A stretch of DNA of 64,000 bases. It comes from Neomicrococcus lactis (GTDB lineage: Bacteria > Actinomycetota > Actinomycetes > Actinomycetales > Micrococcaceae). Positions 33,663 to 42,088 of the stretch are shown here, in pieces. A program made the position numbers and the translations under genes. The stretch lies in NCBI RefSeq assembly GCF_014200305.1, contig NZ_JACHBL010000001.1, positions 930,001 through 994,000 on the forward strand, given 5' to 3'. Below the pieces are notes generated by a model. It saw only the letters and a list, made by a program, of their open reading frames with translations, made no database searches and was not told the origin of the DNA. Positions within the stretch are counted from its first letter, which is position 1, and each line of letters opens with the position of its first letter.

Positions 33663-34982
33663 CTAGTAGGTGGACAACAAGCGATGCAGCACTCGCATTC
33701 CAAAGCGCAAAGATTCGATGGGTACTCGTTCGTCGACGCCATGGAAGAGGCCCGTGAAATCCAATTCCTTGGGCAGACGCAACGGAGCAAAACCGTAGCC
33801 AGTAATTCCCAATCGCGAAAGTGACTTGTTGTCCGTGCCGCCGGAAAGCATGTACGGAAGGACTACCGCGTCAGGATCCTCCTTACCGAGCGCAGCCACC
33901 ATGGAATCCACGAGGTTTCCGGAGAACGTCGTTTCCAGAGCAACGTCCTCATGCACTGAACTCAGGTCAACGCCCTCGCCGGCCAGCTCGCGAATCTTCG
34001 CAATCACGAGTTCTTGCTGCTCCGGCAGAGTGCGAGCGTCAATGAGCGCCTCTGCGGTTCCTGGAATGACGTTGTGCTTATAGCCAGCCGTCAGGACCGA
34101 TGGGTTTGCCGTGTTCTGCAGGGTCGCGCCGACGAATCGGGCAACCGTACCGAGCTGATCGAGCAAGACCTGCGGATTGGACTCGTCGAAGGCCACGCCC
34201 GTGAGCTCAGAAACTCCCTCGAGGAAAGCACGGGTGGTCTTCGTGTAGGACAGCGGCCATTCATAGGCGCCGATCCGCGAAACTGCACCAGCGAGCTTCG
34301 TCACCGCGTTGTCGTCGTTGACTTGCGATCCGTGGCCCGCACGCCCATGTGCCGTGAGCTTGAGCCAAGCTATGCCCTTCTCAGCAGTCTGCAAGAGGTA
34401 GGTGCGCTGACCGTTGATATCGGCTGAGAATCCACCGACCTCACTGATGGCTTCCGTGGCGCCCTCAAAAAGGTGTGGATGCTTCTCCACCATGTAGCCG
34501 GCGCCGTACTCACCGCCCGCTTCTTCATCAGCAAAGAACGCAAGGATGAGATCTCGGCGCGGCTTTTCCTGGTTTCGAACCATGTGACGGACGGTGGCCA
34601 GCATCATGGCGTCCATGTCTTTCATGTCCACCGCGCCACGGCCCCAGATCATGCCGTCTTTGACTTCAGCCGCGAAGGGATCAACGCTCCAGTCATCTGC
34701 CATGGCAGGGACAACGTCGAGGTGACCATGAACAATCAAGGCCGGAAGAGAAGAATCCGTTCCCTCGAATCGTGCGACAAGTGACGCGCGGCCCTTCTCA
34801 GACTCCTCGATGGTGCACTCAAAGCCAACCTCGGAGAGCAACTCTGCGACATACTCAGCCGCCTTGCGCTCACCCTTGGTATTATTTCCACCAAAATTCG
34901 TTGTGTCATGACGAATTAGTTGTCTACAGATATCAACAACTTCATCATCAGCAATCGAATAGTCTGTTTGGTTCTCGGCCAT
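33663..34982 (-). CDS. M20 family metallopeptidase (ArgE/DapE-like)
   Basis: A 439-residue dizinc peptidase. Landmarks are HGHLDVVP (first metal His-Asp), GRGAVDMKDMDAMM, FFADEEAGGEYGAGYM (catalytic Glu and metal Glu), the dimerisation domain around AHGRAGHGSQ, and the final metal His in TGLFHGVDERVP. Members of this dipeptidase/acetylornithine-deacetylase-like branch cleave dipeptides or N-acyl amino acids in the cytosol; the exact substrate is not predictable. ATG 34980-34982 is preceded by AGGAGTG. It lies upstream of the acyl-CoA dehydrogenase gene with 23 bases between, probably one operon. Confidence 0.9.
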   Translation of the reverse strand: MAENQTDYSIADDEVVDICRQLIRHDTTNFGGNNTKGERKAAEYVAELLSEVGFECTIEESEKGRASLVARFEGTDSSLPALIVHGHLDVVPAMADDWSVDPFAAEVKDGMIWGRGAVDMKDMDAMMLATVRHMVRNQEKPRRDLILAFFADEEAGGEYGAGYMVEKHPHLFEGATEAISEVGGFSADINGQRTYLLQTAEKGIAWLKLTAHGRAGHGSQVNDDNAVTKLAGAVSRIGAYEWPLSYTKTTRAFLEGVSELTGVAFDESNPQVLLDQLGTVARFVGATLQNTANPSVLTAGYKHNVIPGTAEALIDARTLPEQQELVIAKIRELAGEGVDLSSVHEDVALETTFSGNLVDSMVAALGKEDPDAVVLPYMLSGGTDNKSLSRLGITGYGFAPLRLPKELDFTGLFHGVDERVPIESLRFGMRVLHRLLSTY

Positions 34983-35110
34983 CGGAGCACTCCTTCGATC
35001 AAGCGGGGTATCCCTAACACTATCGAGCTTTTGCCTGACTAGGTCTTAAGACGCAAATGTGCCGCTTTTCGTGATGTGCAGCACAAGTAGCCCCAAAGGG
35101 ACTCCTCGAA

Positions 35111-35140
35111 TTGGAACCTCACCAAAAGCTGTGTTAGAGT
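35111..35140 (+). promoter_or_regulatory. Promoter of tRNA-Leu
   Basis: TTGGAA (35111-35116) and TAGAGT (35135-35140) with an 18-bp spacer, 65 bases upstream of the mature tRNA 5' end. This is the best vegetative match in the spacer between the M20 peptidase gene and the tRNA. Confidence 0.5.
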
Positions 35141-35205
35141 TTTACTCGCTGCTTTCGAGCCGCAGAGTTGAAATAAACAACTCCACGGAACGAAAATCAT
35201 CACCT

Positions 35206-35290
35206 GCGCGGGTGGCGGAATAGGCAGACGCGCTAGCTTGAGGTGCTAGTCCACGTATAGTGGGTGGGGGTTCAAGTCCCCCCTCGCGCA
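35206..35290 (+). tRNA. tRNA-Leu (GAG anticodon)
   Basis: An 85-nt class II tRNA. The 7-bp acceptor stem GCGCGGG pairs with CTCGCGC (one G.U) followed by discriminator A. The anticodon stem CTAGC/GCTAG encloses loop TTGAGGT with anticodon GAG, reading CUC/CUU. The long variable arm contains a CCAC/GTGG stem, and the T-loop is GGTTCAAGTCC. CCA is not encoded. Confidence 0.97.
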
Positions 35291-35301
35291 CAAATGAACG
35301 G

Positions 35302-35345
35302 CCTCCGATTTTGGATGAAATACCCCAAGATCGGGGGTCATTTTT
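35302..35345 (+). terminator. Rho-independent terminator of tRNA-Leu
   Basis: A 13-bp stem (35302-35314 with 35325-35337, including G.U pairs) with a 10-nt loop is followed by TCATTTTT. It begins 12 bases after the tRNA. Confidence 0.85.
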
Positions 35346-35367
35346 GTATTTCCGGAAGTTTTTAAAG

Positions 35368-35375
35368 ACTTTTAT
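35368..35375 (+). repeat. Target-site duplication, left copy
   Basis: ACTTTTAT immediately outside the left inverted repeat, identical to 36673-36680. An 8-bp duplication is usual for the IS256 superfamily. Confidence 0.9.
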
Positions 35376-35400
35376 GGGTTATAGGCCAAAATGTGTGTAA
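35376..35400 (+). repeat. Left terminal inverted repeat of the IS
   Basis: 25 bp beginning GGGTTATAGGCCA and ending GTGTGTAA; matches the right end with two mismatches (positions 14 and 17). Confidence 0.9.
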
Positions 35401-35412
35401 ATGTCTGGCGTG

Positions 35413-36579
35413 TCATTGGTGGCGTCGGCCTCCCCATCCGTTTTGTAGGCCGTTTCCGTCTTCCCAGCTGAAGTGGTTGTCGTAGGTTGGTGGCGTGTCA
35501 GTTTCTTCGTTGACTGCTTGTTTTCTTGGTGGGTTGAAATGCTCTGGCGACACTAGGGTCCATGGTTCTCGTGGGAATTCGGTGAGTGAGTCTAGGAGCC
35601 AGTCCACCGCGGTTCGTGCGTGGGCCTCGGGTAGCCCGCGATGAAACCGTAAGAGGTCTTTGATGGCCTTGTTAGGGCCACCCTCTAGTGGGGAGGTCGT
35701 GCGGTGAACTTTCTGCCCCGAGTCTGGTTGAAGGGTGGTTTCTAACCACGTGAACAAACACTTGTCCTTGATCAAGCGTCGGTAAATGTTCCGGGCTCTG
35801 CGGAGGCGTTGATGCGTGTACCACCACTGGCTGGTTTGGGGAACGCTCGAGGGTCGTTCCTGCCCGGTACGCGCGTAGGTGCGGTGGCGTAAGAACTCGT
35901 CCCATCTCGCTTCCCATCGCGCGTATTCACGCACCCACGAGGCGGCTTCTTCCTGGGTGCGTACTTTCATCAGCGCGCTCGTGAGAGCGGCAAGCTCTTT
36001 CCCGGCAGGTAAACGTGGCTGGTAGGTGAGTTCACGGCGGATGTTCCGAAAGATATGGAAATAGCAGCGCTGTACCCTCGTGCTCGGCCATGAATCCTTC
36101 AACGCAGATCTGAGCCCGGTACCACCGTCAATGATCGCGATTTTTGGTGCTGGGATGCGTTCGAGTAATGCCTGCCACGCGATCTTTTTCTCGGTATCGC
36201 ACCACTGCCAATCAATCACGTGCTGACCGTTGAATGCGATCAGCACGCACCACCCGTTGAAATACGTGCCATCAAGCATGATCTGATGATGAATCTGTCC
36301 CGTCGCGGCCGGTGGCGGTACCCGAACATTCCAGCACCAACTGGTGTCGCGTCGAAAAGAGCGGCTCGAAGACCCAAAATCGGATTGAGAGCGGGAGCTC
36401 AAGATCCAGGACATGAACGCAGCCAATTCGGCCTTACGGGATACATCAGAACGAGTTCGAGTCGTTGACGCCCCACAGTCCAGACAACGCCACCGCGTTC
36501 GGCCGGCCGTCGTTTTCCCGTTTTTGACCAACACACGATCACATACACCACAACGTGGCCGATTCGAAGCAACAGGCAC
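35413..36579 (-). CDS. IS1249-like (IS256 superfamily) transposase
   Basis: About 388 residues. It has an N-terminal zinc ribbon (CGVCDRVL, then WRCLDCGAS) and HTH-like region, then a DDE domain. DDE candidates are Asp in IMLDGTYFNGW, Asp in IAIIDGGTGLRSAL and Glu in TSPLEGGPNKAIKDLL. CYFHIFRNIRREL is the conserved C/DxxH segment of IS256-type transposases. GTG 36577-36579 is preceded by GGGAG at 8 nt; the frame also opens at TTG 36594. The gene spans most of the element and has no frameshift. Confidence 0.92.
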   Translation of the reverse strand: MPVASNRPRCGVCDRVLVKNGKTTAGRTRWRCLDCGASTTRTRSDVSRKAELAAFMSWILSSRSQSDFGSSSRSFRRDTSWCWNVRVPPPAATGQIHHQIMLDGTYFNGWCVLIAFNGQHVIDWQWCDTEKKIAWQALLERIPAPKIAIIDGGTGLRSALKDSWPSTRVQRCYFHIFRNIRRELTYQPRLPAGKELAALTSALMKVRTQEEAASWVREYARWEARWDEFLRHRTYARTGQERPSSVPQTSQWWYTHQRLRRARNIYRRLIKDKCLFTWLETTLQPDSGQKVHRTTSPLEGGPNKAIKDLLRFHRGLPEAHARTAVDWLLDSLTEFPREPWTLVSPEHFNPPRKQAVNEETDTPPTYDNHFSWEDGNGLQNGWGGRRHQ

Positions 36580-36647
36580 CCCATATGCTCCCAAAGCATA
36601 TGCACACCCGTCTTGCCCTACTCACACAAGGGAAGCAAGGCTATTCG

Positions 36648-36672
36648 TTACACACTTTCTGGCCTATAACCC
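36648..36672 (-). repeat. Right terminal inverted repeat of the IS
   Basis: Complement of the left repeat with two mismatches; ends ...CTATAACCC at 36672. Confidence 0.9.
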
Positions 36673-36680
36673 ACTTTTAT
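36673..36680 (+). repeat. Target-site duplication, right copy
   Basis: ACTTTTAT immediately outside the right inverted repeat, identical to 35368-35375. Confidence 0.9.
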
Positions 36681-36820
36681 AGGTTCGCTGCGTTTTCGTC
36701 CAGCCAGTCTTATCAACAAAACGGTTGATCTCTTTTTCAGTCGACTTTGCGATGATGTTCGGCGCCATCCTTGATGAACTAGATGCATTGGTAATAGTTC
36801 TGCTTGGAAAGGCACCCACA

Positions 36821-37270
36821 ATGCGTCGACTCTATTTCGCTTCACTCGCCTACATGATCACTGGAGTTCTCTCCGGATTGTTCTACCGCGAGTTCACCAA
36901 AGCCAATGACTTCCCTGCAGGTCAGTTCACGCAGCTCGGTTTAGTCCACACGCACTTGTTGACGCTCGGGTTCATCGTGTTGCTCATCGTGCTGCTGCTC
37001 GAGAAGGTCTTTGCTCTGAGCCAGCACGGCAAGCTCTTTGACTGGTTCTTCTGGCTCTACAACGCCGGCCTCATTGTCACCTCCGGAGGCTTGGTATGGC
37101 ACGGCACCCTGACGGTCCTCGGCCGTGAGTCTTCTGCAATGACTTCGGGAATTGCCGGCCTCGGTCACATGCTTCTGACCGCCGGAATGGTCATCTTCTT
37201 CATCATCCTGGGCCGCAGCCTCAAGACCACCACCATCGCCGCCCCTGCCGCACAGCGAGTGGAGGCCTAG
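36821..37270 (+). CDS. DUF2871-like integral membrane protein
   Basis: A 149-residue protein with four predicted helices: LYFASLAYMITGVLSGLFYREF, LGLVHTHLLTLGFIVLLIVLLLE, FFWLYNAGLIVTSGGLVW, and GLGHMLLTAGMVIFFIILG. The conserved His in VHTHLL and GLGHML suggest a heme- or metal-binding fold, as in small cytochrome-like membrane proteins, but function is unknown. ATG 36821 has GGAAAGG upstream; the frame extends further 5' without support. The MFS gene starts 6 bases after its stop, so the two are likely co-transcribed. Confidence 0.82.
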   Translation: MRRLYFASLAYMITGVLSGLFYREFTKANDFPAGQFTQLGLVHTHLLTLGFIVLLIVLLLEKVFALSQHGKLFDWFFWLYNAGLIVTSGGLVWHGTLTVLGRESSAMTSGIAGLGHMLLTAGMVIFFIILGRSLKTTTIAAPAAQRVEA

Positions 37271-37275
37271 CAAAC

Positions 37276-38925
37276 ATGTCTTCACCTGAAGGATTGACGA
37301 TGGATCGCCAAGCGGCGCCTTCACGTCGCGACTGGTTGGGACTGGGTGTTCTCTCAGCCGGATTGGGACTAATCGTCCTCGACGGAACGATCGTTGGCGT
37401 TGCACTTCCCAACATCATGGCTGATCTTCGCTTGACGTTGAGCGATGCTCAATGGGTCAGCAGCATCTACGCCGTGATTTTGGCGGCGCTGCTTTTGACC
37501 ACCGGTCGCCTCGCGGATCGCTGGGGCCGCAAGCGCGTCTTTCTCGCAGGCCTCGTGGTCTTCGCGGCGGGTAGCGCCTTAGCTGCGGCAGCGGCGTCGT
37601 CGTCCTTCCTTCTCTCTGCCCGCGCCCTTCAGGCTGTCGGTGCGGCACTCATCATGCCGTCGACACTGTCCACTGTGAATGCGGTCTTCCGCGGCAAGTA
37701 CCGGGCAACGGCCTTCGGCGTCTGGGGTGCGGTCATCTCTGGCGCCGCGGCGATTGGCCCCCTCGCGGGCGGTGCGCTGACGCAGTGGCTTTCGTGGCAC
37801 TGGATCTTCCTCGTCAATATCCCGCTCGTTGCACTGATCATCGGGCTCGCGATCTATGCCGTTCCGGAAACATCCAGCGATCGCAGCGAACACGGCACGG
37901 ATGTCCTCGGCGCGGCACTGAGCGCCCTCGGTTTTGGACTCCTAGTCTTCGGCATCATTGAAGGACCGGATATTGGATGGTGGGCACCTACCGCTTCCCT
38001 CCCAATTTTCGGACTTGAATGGAGTACGACGGCGCCGCTCTCCCCCGTGCCTATTGCCCTGATGGGTGCCGCCATCAGTTTGGTGACGTTTGTAGCTTGG
38101 GAGTCGCGTCGAGCAGAGTTTTCACGCACAGCGATCCTCAACGTTCGTCTCTTCAAGTTGCCGACGTTCTCGTGGGGCAACCTCACCGCAACGATCGTCA
38201 CTATGGGCGAATTCGCACTAATCTTCGTATTGCCACTCTTCCTCATCAACGTTCTGGACTACAGCGTCCTCAAGGCCGGCGCCGTTCTCGCTGCATTGGC
38301 CATCGGCGCTTTCTTGTCTGGCGCAGCTGCGCGTCACTTGGCTGCGAAGTTCGGTGCACCCGAAACCGTCCTAGTGGGTCTGGCACTCGAAGTAGCCGGC
38401 GTGGTAGCGCTCGGCCTGTTCCTCTCCGCTGAAATGTCCGTGTGGGTGTTGGCCGTGACGCTGGCAATCTATGGGCTGGGGCTGGGGCTGGCTTCCGCTC
38501 AACTGACCGGAACCGTTCTTCGTGATGTCGATGTTGCAGAGTCGGGTCAGGCCTCGGCAACGCAGAGCACCGTTCGGCAAATTGGTTCAGCAGTGGGAAC
38601 GGCAATTTCTGGCGCGGTCCTGTCTCTTGCCCTAGCACTCGTGGTGCCGTCTGCACTTGCGAGCGTCGCCGTCGCCGATCCCGTGGCGAATCAACTGACG
38701 GACACGGTGCGCCAGTCTGCTGGAGCCGTCATTGTGCAGCTTCGGGCGCAGGGGTCAGCTAGTCCATTCGGCGATAATTCCGGCGACGTGATTCGCGTCC
38801 TTTCGGATGCATTCGCGAGTGCAACTCAGTGGTCTCTCGCGGTATCGGCCATCATTTTGTTCATCGGTTTGATCGGTGCTTGGAAGCTTCGTCAGGCCAG
38901 CCGAATCGGTGCCACCGAAAGTTAA
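37276..38925 (+). CDS. MFS transporter, DHA2 family (14 helices), multidrug type
   Basis: A 549-residue exporter with ~14 predicted helices. Motif A is GRLADRWGRKRVF, motif C-like GVWGAVISGAAAIGPLAGG with the antiporter Gly/Pro pattern, and motif D1 in LDGTIVGVALPNI. It resembles EmrB/QacA-type drug:H+ antiporters. The large extracellular loop near the last two helices (ANQLTDTVRQSAGAV, then GDNSGDVIRVL) is typical of this family. Start ATG 37276 follows GGAGG at 10 nt; ATG 37300 (after GAAGGA) is an equally good alternative. Confidence 0.92.
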   Translation: MSSPEGLTMDRQAAPSRRDWLGLGVLSAGLGLIVLDGTIVGVALPNIMADLRLTLSDAQWVSSIYAVILAALLLTTGRLADRWGRKRVFLAGLVVFAAGSALAAAAASSSFLLSARALQAVGAALIMPSTLSTVNAVFRGKYRATAFGVWGAVISGAAAIGPLAGGALTQWLSWHWIFLVNIPLVALIIGLAIYAVPETSSDRSEHGTDVLGAALSALGFGLLVFGIIEGPDIGWWAPTASLPIFGLEWSTTAPLSPVPIALMGAAISLVTFVAWESRRAEFSRTAILNVRLFKLPTFSWGNLTATIVTMGEFALIFVLPLFLINVLDYSVLKAGAVLAALAIGAFLSGAAARHLAAKFGAPETVLVGLALEVAGVVALGLFLSAEMSVWVLAVTLAIYGLGLGLASAQLTGTVLRDVDVAESGQASATQSTVRQIGSAVGTAISGAVLSLALALVVPSALASVAVADPVANQLTDTVRQSAGAVIVQLRAQGSASPFGDNSGDVIRVLSDAFASATQWSLAVSAIILFIGLIGAWKLRQASRIGATES

Positions 38926-39085
38926 CGGTTTTGTCATCAGACATTCATCAAATCGCTACCTTTTTGTCGACGGGAAGCATAAGCTGGGTGAGTCGGGCCG
39001 GTCGCTGATCAAGTGAGCGACTGGACCACGAATACCGGGAATTCAGCCGAATTCATGGGGCCGGAGATGTTGGGACACTGCAGAG

Positions 39086-40777
39086 ATGAATGAGTACGTC
39101 GCCGTCACGGACGCGACCACCTCAGTACGCATCAGTCGATCGCGAGCTTTCATAGTTACTGGCGCCATCGCTTTGGGTGCACTTGTCCTCCCCGTGACCG
39201 CAGTTTCGGCACCGTATCTCTTTTCAGAGCAGTCCCGCCGCGATGTCCTTCCGGAACCAGAAATCGCAACCACTAACCTTGTCTTCAACACTCTCGAGAG
39301 CGCCCCAAATCTCCAAAGCGGCGTGGACAACAGCTATCTTGATCCGCTGCTGGGACGCAGTAGCGTTAGCTCCGCCGCTGCCGCAGCCGCCGAAGTCAAT
39401 TCGGATGGTTCGGCGGCGGACGGCGAAAGCGTGGTGCAGGCCGCGAAGGTCAAGGTGGATCTCAGTCCGCAAGTGGCGGATATCGGCGATCATGGTCGGT
39501 TCCAGCACCCGGTCTCTAACATTCATCTCACGAGCGTTTTCGGTTGGCGGCATAACCCCACCGGCACCGGTGTTCAGTTGCACATCGGCCAGGACTATGG
39601 AGTTGCCTGCGGAACTCCCGTCACGGCAGCGGCGGATGGAAAAGTTATCCAATCCGCATGGGCAGGTCACTCCGGAAACCGCGTCACCCTGCAACACAAG
39701 GATGATTTCCGGACTGCGTACAGTCACAACACCACGTTGTTAGTTCGTGTGGGCGATACCGTCCGACGCGGCGATGTGATTGCACTTGCTGGCACCACGG
39801 GAAACTCCACGGGTTGCCACGTTCACTTCGAAGTACAGAAGAACGGCAAGTGGGTGAACCCAGCGCTCTTCTTGCCAGTGGTTCCCGGGCAGCCGGTCTC
39901 GTTGGAGACTCCTGAGTCGATTTCCATGGGTGCCGCCTATAACAATCTCGGCGAGTATGGCCGAGATTCTGGCAAGATCATCAATCCCGAGGACGACGTC
40001 CTGGCTGCCAGCAACAAGATCGAGAAGAATCCAACGAGTCGTAGCAAGAAGGACGTAGCCGCGTCCGCTGCGCCAGTACCGCCAAGTGCCGCGTCCAACG
40101 CTGATTCTGATGTTCTAGCTAGCCCATCGTCTGTGATTCCGAGCGCCACGAATTCGCCTGCGTCTGAAGCTCCGGCATCGCAACAGCCTGCTGAGCCAAG
40201 CGCAAGTCCTTCTCCAAGTGCTTCCCCAACGCCTTCGCCAACACCAACCCCTTCGCCTTCTCCTTCGCCGTCGCCAACTCCAGCTCCGTCTCCGAGCCCA
40301 ACTCCGGAGCCAGAACCGACACCCGCGCCTTCACCATCTCCAACACCAGCTCCGGAGCCGACTCCAAAACCTGAGCCGAGCCCAACGCCAAAGCCTGCTC
40401 CTTCACCGGAGCCCGCACCGGCGCCTAAGCCTTCACCGAGCCCAACGCCGACTGCCAGCCCTTCTCCATCGCCAAGCCCGGAGCCAGTGCCAGTGCCAGA
40501 ACCATCGACGACACCAGCCCCTTCGCCGAGCCCGACGCCTGCCCCTTCGGCAACGCCGACTCCCAGCGCTACAAATGATCCTTCTCAGCCAGCAAAGGAT
40601 CAGCCAGCAAAAGTTTCACCCGCTGAGGTCTTGAGCCCGGCTGTTTTCGCAAATCAGTGCGCGGCGTTGGAGGCAGCATCGCCAAGTGACCAGTTGGCCA
40701 TTCATGATGCGTTTTCGCAGGAGTATGGCTTGGAGTTCAGCTTGAAGGCCTTCTTACGCGCGTGTGGTCTAGCCTGA
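39086..40777 (+). CDS. M23 (LytM) peptidoglycan endopeptidase with Pro-rich tail
   Basis: A 563-residue exported protein. A signal-anchor helix (residues ~22-42) precedes a ~75-residue linker and a complete LytM domain (~145-265). Zinc ligands are His166 and Asp170 in HIGQDYG, and His245/His247 in GCHVHFEV, so it should be active as a glycyl/D,D-endopeptidase. After residue ~365 there are ~135 residues dominated by Pro, Ser and Thr (SPSPTPAP-type repeats), a likely wall-spanning spacer. The last ~45 residues hold two cysteines (NQCAAL, LRACGLA) that may form a disulphide-stabilised mini-domain. No cell-wall anchor motif is visible. Confidence 0.9.
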   Translation: MNEYVAVTDATTSVRISRSRAFIVTGAIALGALVLPVTAVSAPYLFSEQSRRDVLPEPEIATTNLVFNTLESAPNLQSGVDNSYLDPLLGRSSVSSAAAAAAEVNSDGSAADGESVVQAAKVKVDLSPQVADIGDHGRFQHPVSNIHLTSVFGWRHNPTGTGVQLHIGQDYGVACGTPVTAAADGKVIQSAWAGHSGNRVTLQHKDDFRTAYSHNTTLLVRVGDTVRRGDVIALAGTTGNSTGCHVHFEVQKNGKWVNPALFLPVVPGQPVSLETPESISMGAAYNNLGEYGRDSGKIINPEDDVLAASNKIEKNPTSRSKKDVAASAAPVPPSAASNADSDVLASPSSVIPSATNSPASEAPASQQPAEPSASPSPSASPTPSPTPTPSPSPSPSPTPAPSPSPTPEPEPTPAPSPSPTPAPEPTPKPEPSPTPKPAPSPEPAPAPKPSPSPTPTASPSPSPSPEPVPVPEPSTTPAPSPSPTPAPSATPTPSATNDPSQPAKDQPAKVSPAEVLSPAVFANQCAALEAASPSDQLAIHDAFSQEYGLEFSLKAFLRACGLA

Positions 40778-40864
40778 GTCTCACTCAGAATTTGAGTGGA
40801 AGTACCTCTCGTCACGATCCTTCCTCTCAACGTATACAACACTTCAGGTGGCGTGAAGCTGAGA

Positions 40865-40870
40865 TAGTGT
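40865..40870 (+). promoter_or_regulatory. -10 box of a leaderless mshA promoter
   Basis: TAGTGT ends 6 nt before GTG 40877, so transcription would begin at the start codon. No Shine-Dalgarno is present. A clear -35 is not visible. Confidence 0.45.
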
Positions 40871-40876
40871 CTAATC

Positions 40877-42088
40877 GTGAATGATTCGGGTGAGCTACCA
40901 ACATTGCGCATTGCCATGGTGTCTCTCCACACGTCCCCTTTGGATCAGCCAGGACGTGGGGATGCGGGCGGACTCAACGTCTACGTCCGTCAATTAGCCA
41001 CGGCCCTGCATGCTGCTGGCCACCACGTTGAAATTTTCACGCGCGGCGAGGGCGATCCAGACTTCTTGAGTCCAGAGATCCCCGTGCACTATTTGCCGGC
41101 CGGTCCCCCAGGTCCGCTCGAGAAAGAACGACTTCACGAGCACCTCGACGAATTTGGTCGTGCACTCTGCGCCGCCACTCACGGCCATTTCGATGTCATC
41201 CACACGCATTACTGGATGTCAGCGGACGCAGCCCTTTGTTGCCGCGATTCTTTTGCGATCCCCATTGTTCACACCATGCACACTATGGGCCGGGTCAAGC
41301 TTCACGATCATCCGGAATCCAGCGAGCTGCAGGAACGGCTCGACGCCGAAGACAACATCGTGGACCTAGCCACCAGGCTGACCGCAAATACTCCTGCGGA
41401 ACGCGCCGAATTAGTGCGTTTCTACAACGCTCCGCTGGCCAAGATCGACGTGGTCCCGCCAGGTGTCAACCTCGAAATTTTCAATCCACACGGCGACCGC
41501 GCCATCTGGCCTTCAGCCTCGAGTTCTTCAGCCCTCAAGGTACTCTTTGCCGGACGCATCCAAGAGTTCAAGGGCCCGCAGGTTCTCTTCAACGCGCTCC
41601 TCTTAGCCAAGACGAAGAGCCCGAATGCGTCCATCCACGCGGTGTTCATTGGAGACAACAGCGGTCCGGAGCAACTCAACCTGCCGCAGATGGTTGAGCG
41701 GCATCACATGCACGACGCCGTCTCCCTCCTCCCAGCGCAGCCTCCAGAACGCTTGGCTGACTGGTTCAGGGCTGCGGATATCGTTGCCGTACCTTCGTTT
41801 TCTGAGTCCTTCGGATTGGTGGCGATGGAGGCGCAGGCCTGCGGCGTACCAGTAATCGCACATGCGTCTGGCGGGCTAGCCCACACGGTGTTGAACAACG
41901 TCACGGGCGCACTCATTATGGACCTCGATCCGAATCACTGGGCGGACAAGCTCGTGGAACTAGAAAGCGACGGCATTCCGGAGACTTGGTCTCAGAATGC
42001 CGCCGCTCACGCACGCGATTTCAGTTGGGAACGAACCGCAACCAGCGCTGTTGCCAGCTACCGGCGTGCCACCCAACCCACGAAGTGA
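40877..42088 (+). CDS. mshA: D-inositol-3-phosphate glycosyltransferase MshA (mycothiol synthesis)
   Basis: A 403-residue GT4 enzyme. The N-terminal stretch MVSLHTSPLDQPGRGDAGGLNVYV is the MshA-specific signature. Further landmarks are the acceptor-side HTHYWMSADAA, TPAERAELVRFY, the donor-site PPGVNLEIFNP and VLFAGRIQEFKGPQ, and the EX7E-type motif SESFGLVAMEAQACG. MshA adds GlcNAc from UDP-GlcNAc to inositol-3-phosphate, the first committed mycothiol step. GTG 40877 sits 6 nt after a -10 box, so it is probably leaderless. Its 3' end overlaps the convergent MaoC-type gene by 31 bases. Confidence 0.93.
   Translation: MNDSGELPTLRIAMVSLHTSPLDQPGRGDAGGLNVYVRQLATALHAAGHHVEIFTRGEGDPDFLSPEIPVHYLPAGPPGPLEKERLHEHLDEFGRALCAATHGHFDVIHTHYWMSADAALCCRDSFAIPIVHTMHTMGRVKLHDHPESSELQERLDAEDNIVDLATRLTANTPAERAELVRFYNAPLAKIDVVPPGVNLEIFNPHGDRAIWPSASSSSALKVLFAGRIQEFKGPQVLFNALLLAKTKSPNASIHAVFIGDNSGPEQLNLPQMVERHHMHDAVSLLPAQPPERLADWFRAADIVAVPSFSESFGLVAMEAQACGVPVIAHASGGLAHTVLNNVTGALIMDLDPNHWADKLVELESDGIPETWSQNAAAHARDFSWERTATSAVASYRRATQPTK

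Larger units (their letters stand above)
35376..36672 (-). mobile_element. IS256-superfamily insertion sequence (IS1249-like), intact
   Basis: A 1297-bp element bounded by 25-bp imperfect inverted repeats (23/25 match, outermost bases GGGTTATAGGCCA) and flanked by perfect 8-bp direct repeats ACTTTTAT (35368-35375 and 36673-36680). It carries one complete transposase gene on the minus strand. Intact ends, uninterrupted transposase and identical target duplications point to a recent, probably still active insertion between tRNA-Leu and a DUF2871 gene. Confidence 0.93.

Noticed and set aside
35206-36680. tRNA-Leu as attachment site of an integrated element
   Set aside because: No integrase gene and no duplicated tRNA 3' end; the adjacent mobile DNA is a simple IS with its own target duplication.
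36681-36768. A 33-codon minus-strand frame whose end would have been cut by the IS
   Set aside because: The ATG at 36768 has no properly spaced ribosome site, it overlaps the leader of the DUF2871 gene, and the sequence resembles no family I know.
38926-39085. Possible c-di-AMP (ydaO-type) riboswitch before the M23 peptidase
   Set aside because: Such elements occur before actinobacterial wall hydrolases, but I could not find the conserved core; only a weak 6-bp GTCGCT/AGCGAC stem is present.
40190-40575. Short tandem sequence repeats resembling a CRISPR or VNTR array
   Set aside because: They are degenerate Pro/Ser/Thr codon repeats inside the M23 peptidase frame; no spacers of constant length and no cas genes nearby.
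40774-40788. Terminator after the M23 peptidase gene
   Set aside because: CTGAGT/ACTCAG is only 6 bp with a 3-nt loop and overlaps the stop codon; too weak to call.
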